8,237 bases of DNA, from assembly GCA_023409735.1 (NCBI GenBank), contig JAEYRB010000005.1:1-8237 (forward strand), in the 5' to 3' direction. The stretch is from Bacillota bacterium (GTDB taxonomy: Bacteria; Bacillota; Clostridia; Acetivibrionales; DTU013). The notes beneath the pieces are model-generated. The model had not been told where the DNA came from. It did no database searches and was given only the letters and a program-made list of their open reading frames with translations. The stretch's first letter is position 1, and each line of letters begins with the position of its first letter. Both the position numbers and the translations under genes were made by a program. Below are positions 7,036 through 8,237 of the stretch, piece by piece.

Positions 7036-7491
7036 TCATTTGTTCTCCACCTCCGGTTTGTTATTAAACCATGTTATGTATATGTGCCCAACAGCAAAGG
7101 TAAAGCCAAATACCGTCAACAGCCAATGCCGCAGGAATACGCCCCGCAGTATGAAAATTGCGCTCGGTAGGATGGCCAGCCACAGAGCAGTACCTAAGGA
7201 TGGCTTACGGAAATAGAATATCCAGAAGATGAAGTAGGCCAGAAGCATCAGCACACACAGTAACAACCAGATAAGATACTCCTCCACCGACACAAACCCA
7301 AACTTCCATACCAGAATGGGGAAAATCATCAGCATAAACGAACCGTAGCGTCCCACCTGCTCTATGACGAGCATAGGCTTTGAGGTGCATTTATTCTTTA
7401 GACCGCTGTTTCTGAATGCAAAGATAATATTAGGTATCAGCATTAACACAACGATAACAAAACCCGTCAGATTCAAAAATCCAAATTTCAT
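7036..7491 (-). CDS. Small multi-pass membrane protein of unknown function
   Basis: A 151-aa hydrophobic protein, not assigned to a family. About five membrane helices are visible, at roughly residues 5-26, 47-66, 71-93, 101-121 and 124-142. Short charged loops lie between them (FRNSGLKNK near 26-34, FRKPS near 94-98), and the tail NNKPEVENK is hydrophilic. I chose the ATG at 7491 because AGGAGGAAG sits just upstream on the minus strand, and an extended -10 promoter maps to 7520-7528. The reading frame stays open to 7596, but the longer form would begin upstream of that promoter and has no ribosome site. It forms a single-gene unit convergent with the two-component operon, with no obvious link to sugar uptake. 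No catalytic or transporter motif is visible. Confidence 0.8.
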   Translation of the reverse strand: MKFGFLNLTGFVIVVLMLIPNIIFAFRNSGLKNKCTSKPMLVIEQVGRYGSFMLMIFPILVWKFGFVSVEEYLIWLLLCVLMLLAYFIFWIFYFRKPSLGTALWLAILPSAIFILRGVFLRHWLLTVFGFTFAVGHIYITWFNNKPEVENK

Positions 7492-7519
7492 GGTTACTTC
7501 CTCCTCGCTCAATGAAATA

Positions 7520-7528
7520 ATTATAACA
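7520..7528 (-). promoter_or_regulatory. Extended -10 promoter of the small membrane protein
   Basis: On the minus strand TGTTATAAT gives a perfect TATAAT -10 with the TGn extension. No good -35 lies at 17 bases; TTGCAC is present with a 19-base spacer. Transcription would begin about 7 bases downstream, giving a leader of roughly 20 nt that contains the AGGAGG ribosome site. The placement fits the ATG at 7491 exactly. Confidence 0.65.
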
Positions 7529-7601
7529 TGGGACAGCCATTTATGTGCAATCTTAACGCTAAGAATCAAAACCCTAAAGTGTAATAGAAGGAACAAGTGG
7601 T

Positions 7602-7620
7602 GTTTTAAAGCGTTTTAAAG
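7602..7620. repeat. Tandem direct repeat with 10-bp period
   Basis: GTTTTAAAG occurs at 7602-7610 and again at 7612-7620, one helical turn apart. It lies between two divergent extended -10 promoters (minus at 7520-7528, plus at 7668-7676), about 75 bp and 48 bp from them. It could be a small protein-binding site shared by both promoters, or simply AT-rich chance. Confidence 0.4.
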
Positions 7621-7667
7621 GTTTAGTATATTACATCGCAAAACATACTTTGTAAAATAGAGAAATA

Positions 7668-7676
7668 TGTTATAAT
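7668..7676 (+). promoter_or_regulatory. Orphan extended -10 promoter
   Basis: TGTTATAAT on the plus strand is a perfect -10 with the TGn extension and shares the ten bases ATGTTATAAT with the divergent promoter at 7520. The -35 region (around 7648-7654, CTTTGTA) is poor. No intact plus-strand gene follows. About 60 bases downstream there is a good ribosome site with a GTG start, but it is interrupted after four codons. The promoter may drive a decayed gene or a small RNA. Confidence 0.45.
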
Positions 7677-7737
7677 GTTCCTTGATGAAATCTACAGCGT
7701 TTTTTGGTTTTTGATAATAAAATTAAAGGAAAATGTA

Positions 7738-7803
7738 GTGGACAGCAAATAGTACAAGAAAATGTTTTTTCAACGTTTTCAACCAAATATGATTCACTAC
7801 TAA
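7738..7803 (+). pseudogene. Possible decayed gene start with a nonsense codon
   Basis: AAAGGA (7727-7732 region) is followed seven or eight bases later by GTG at 7738. The frame reads VDSK, then TAG (7750-7752), then continues in the same frame as YKKMFFQRFQPNMIHY to a TAA at 7801-7803. The combination of orphan promoter, ribosome site and start codon followed at once by a stop suggests a gene remnant truncated near 7803. The peptide matches no family I recognise, and so short a frame could be accidental. Confidence 0.22.
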
Positions 7804-7822
7804 CGGCAATTAATGAATAATA

Positions 7823-8182
7823 TTAAACATTAAAAGCCTTTACATTGTCGGATAAAGCACCGATGTCACGCCACAATTCGTTCAGTTCGTTATTTCGGCT
7901 GGTACCTACCAGCCAATGCGCTGCACCCTCAAATAAATACCCTCCAGCTCCATCAATTCCCATATTGATTCTGTTCATTTTTACTAACTCTTTGGCAGTC
8001 TCTTTTTCAAGCTCATTACTCTTTCCGTATAAATACACACTTAGCATTTGATGATCATGGTTGTAACGCTTAATATGATGGGTTCTCCATTCTCGATATG
8101 TAAAAAACGGAACAGATGAGCCGATACTACGATCCATGGCAATATCGGCTGTTTTACGCATTTCGGCATGGCTCATTTTCAT
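7823..8182 (-). CDS. Unrecognised 119-aa frame, chimeric with an HTH-regulator remnant
   Basis: An open frame of 119 codons ending at TAA 7823-7825. Its first 15 residues (MKMSHAEMRKTADIA) match the early part of a small Cro/XRE regulator and belong to the frameshifted gene described separately. From about residue 16 (MDRSIGSS, base 8137 downward) the sequence no longer resembles an HTH protein. It reads as a soluble, charged peptide with features such as FFTYREW, HHIKRYNHDHQ, a Glu/Lys-rich helix near 55-67 and GIDGAGGYLFEGAAHW near 75-90, which I do not recognise. There is no ribosome site before the ATG at 8182, and an in-frame TAG (8183-8185) directly precedes it. Expression would need coupling to the 22-codon frame upstream. 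It is best read as the C-terminal fragment of an unknown gene joined to an HTH gene start. Confidence 0.4.
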   Translation of the reverse strand: MKMSHAEMRKTADIAMDRSIGSSVPFFTYREWRTHHIKRYNHDHQMLSVYLYGKSNELEKETAKELVKMNRINMGIDGAGGYLFEGAAHWLVGTSRNNELNELWRDIGALSDNVKAFNV

Positions 8183-8222
8183 CTACAAGCAATTTCCACA
8201 TCCGATTATATGAAATAGCCAT
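8138..8222 (-). pseudogene. 5' remnant of a small Cro/XRE-type HTH regulator, frameshifted and truncated
   Basis: A strong ribosome site (AAGGAGGA, 8228-8235) precedes an ATG at 8220-8222. The frame starts MAISYNRMWKLLVDEN, the characteristic start of small (about 65-75 aa) XRE-family repressors common in Clostridia and their mobile elements. After GATGAA the frame shifts: the expected continuation MSHAEMRKTADIA is present in the next frame from 8176 to 8138, while the original frame ends at TAA 8154-8156 after 22 codons. Two bases appear missing, or one extra, at the A-run near 8176-8179. The second HTH helix and the C-terminal half of the regulator are absent, replaced by unrelated sequence. 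The recognition of the family start is from memory of its conserved N-terminus. Confidence 0.6.
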
Positions 8223-8237
8223 GTTTATCCTCCTTAT

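Larger units (their letters stand above)
7492..7822. other. 331-bp region without an intact gene
   Basis: This stretch holds the promoter of the small membrane protein (minus strand), a 10-bp-period direct repeat, an orphan plus-strand promoter, and a GTG-started frame interrupted by a stop. An AU-rich hairpin lies at 7758-7780 (GAAAATGTT against AACGTTTTC, loop 7767-7771). No long open frame exists in any of the six frames here except the unsupported upstream extension of the membrane-protein frame. It reads as regulatory DNA plus the remains of a gene start. Confidence 0.6.

Noticed and set aside
7492..7596. N-terminal extension of the small membrane protein by 35 codons
   Set aside because: The extra start has no ribosome site and lies upstream of the extended -10 promoter at 7520-7528, whereas the ATG at 7491 has AGGAGG correctly spaced.
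7758..7780. AU-rich 9-bp hairpin considered as the terminator of the minus-strand frame ending at 7823
   Set aside because: On the minus strand it contains an A-C mismatch, is weak, and is followed only by TTGTAC. It may matter in a plus-strand RNA but is not a convincing terminator.
1..8237. CRISPR array, tRNA/rRNA genes, riboswitch, transposase or new defence cassette
   Set aside because: No regularly spaced repeats, no cloverleaf with a TTCRA-type arm, no recognisable aptamer core, and no transposase, nuclease or toxin motifs were seen. Apart from the decayed right end, the window is ordinary sugar-uptake and signalling DNA.

Overview
The window looks like chromosome of a low-to-medium-GC Gram-positive anaerobe, probably a member of the Clostridia. 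The evidence is strong AGGAGG-type ribosome sites, AT-rich sigma-A-like promoters, a lipoprotein sugar-binding protein, a YesM/YesN-type two-component pair, and the start of a small Cro/XRE regulator of a type common in Clostridia. I cannot assign a genus from the sequence alone.

Layout. (1) Bases 2-67 carry the last 21 codons of an unidentified plus-strand gene. A strong bidirectional terminator at 213-249 separates it from the next operon. (2) Bases 263-3395, minus strand, hold a three-gene carbohydrate ABC importer (CUT1 type), transcribed as binding lipoprotein, MalF-type permease, MalG-type permease. A stem-loop lies between the first and second genes and a terminator follows the third. 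No ATPase and no sugar-degrading enzyme are present. (3) Bases 3396-3616 form a divergent control region with candidate promoters in both directions, a 21-bp-spaced direct repeat, a long inverted repeat and a cre-like site. (4) Bases 3617-6966, plus strand, encode a YesM-type sensor kinase and a YesN-type AraC response regulator whose genes overlap by ATGA. (5) Bases 7036-7491, minus strand, encode a small multi-pass membrane protein of unknown function with its own extended -10 promoter. (6) Bases 7492-8237 look partly decayed. An orphan plus-strand promoter leads to a GTG start interrupted by a stop after four codons. Beyond it, the first ~29 codons of a small HTH regulator are frameshifted and run into an unrelated, unrecognised reading frame.

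How the genes work together (inference from family knowledge). The membrane kinase senses an extracellular cue, probably a saccharide or a signal linked to its supply. It phosphorylates the AraC-type regulator, which most likely activates the divergent importer operon. The natural binding site would be the direct repeat just upstream of the importer's -35. The importer captures a saccharide with its lipoprotein and moves it through the MalF/MalG pair, powered by an ATPase encoded elsewhere, as is usual for Gram-positive CUT1 systems sharing MsmX-like ATPases.

I see no new defence system, CRISPR array, RNA gene or intact mobile element. The most unusual part is the right end, with its decayed or chimeric HTH gene and orphan promoter. 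The control region between the importer and the two-component genes offers the most directly testable predictions.
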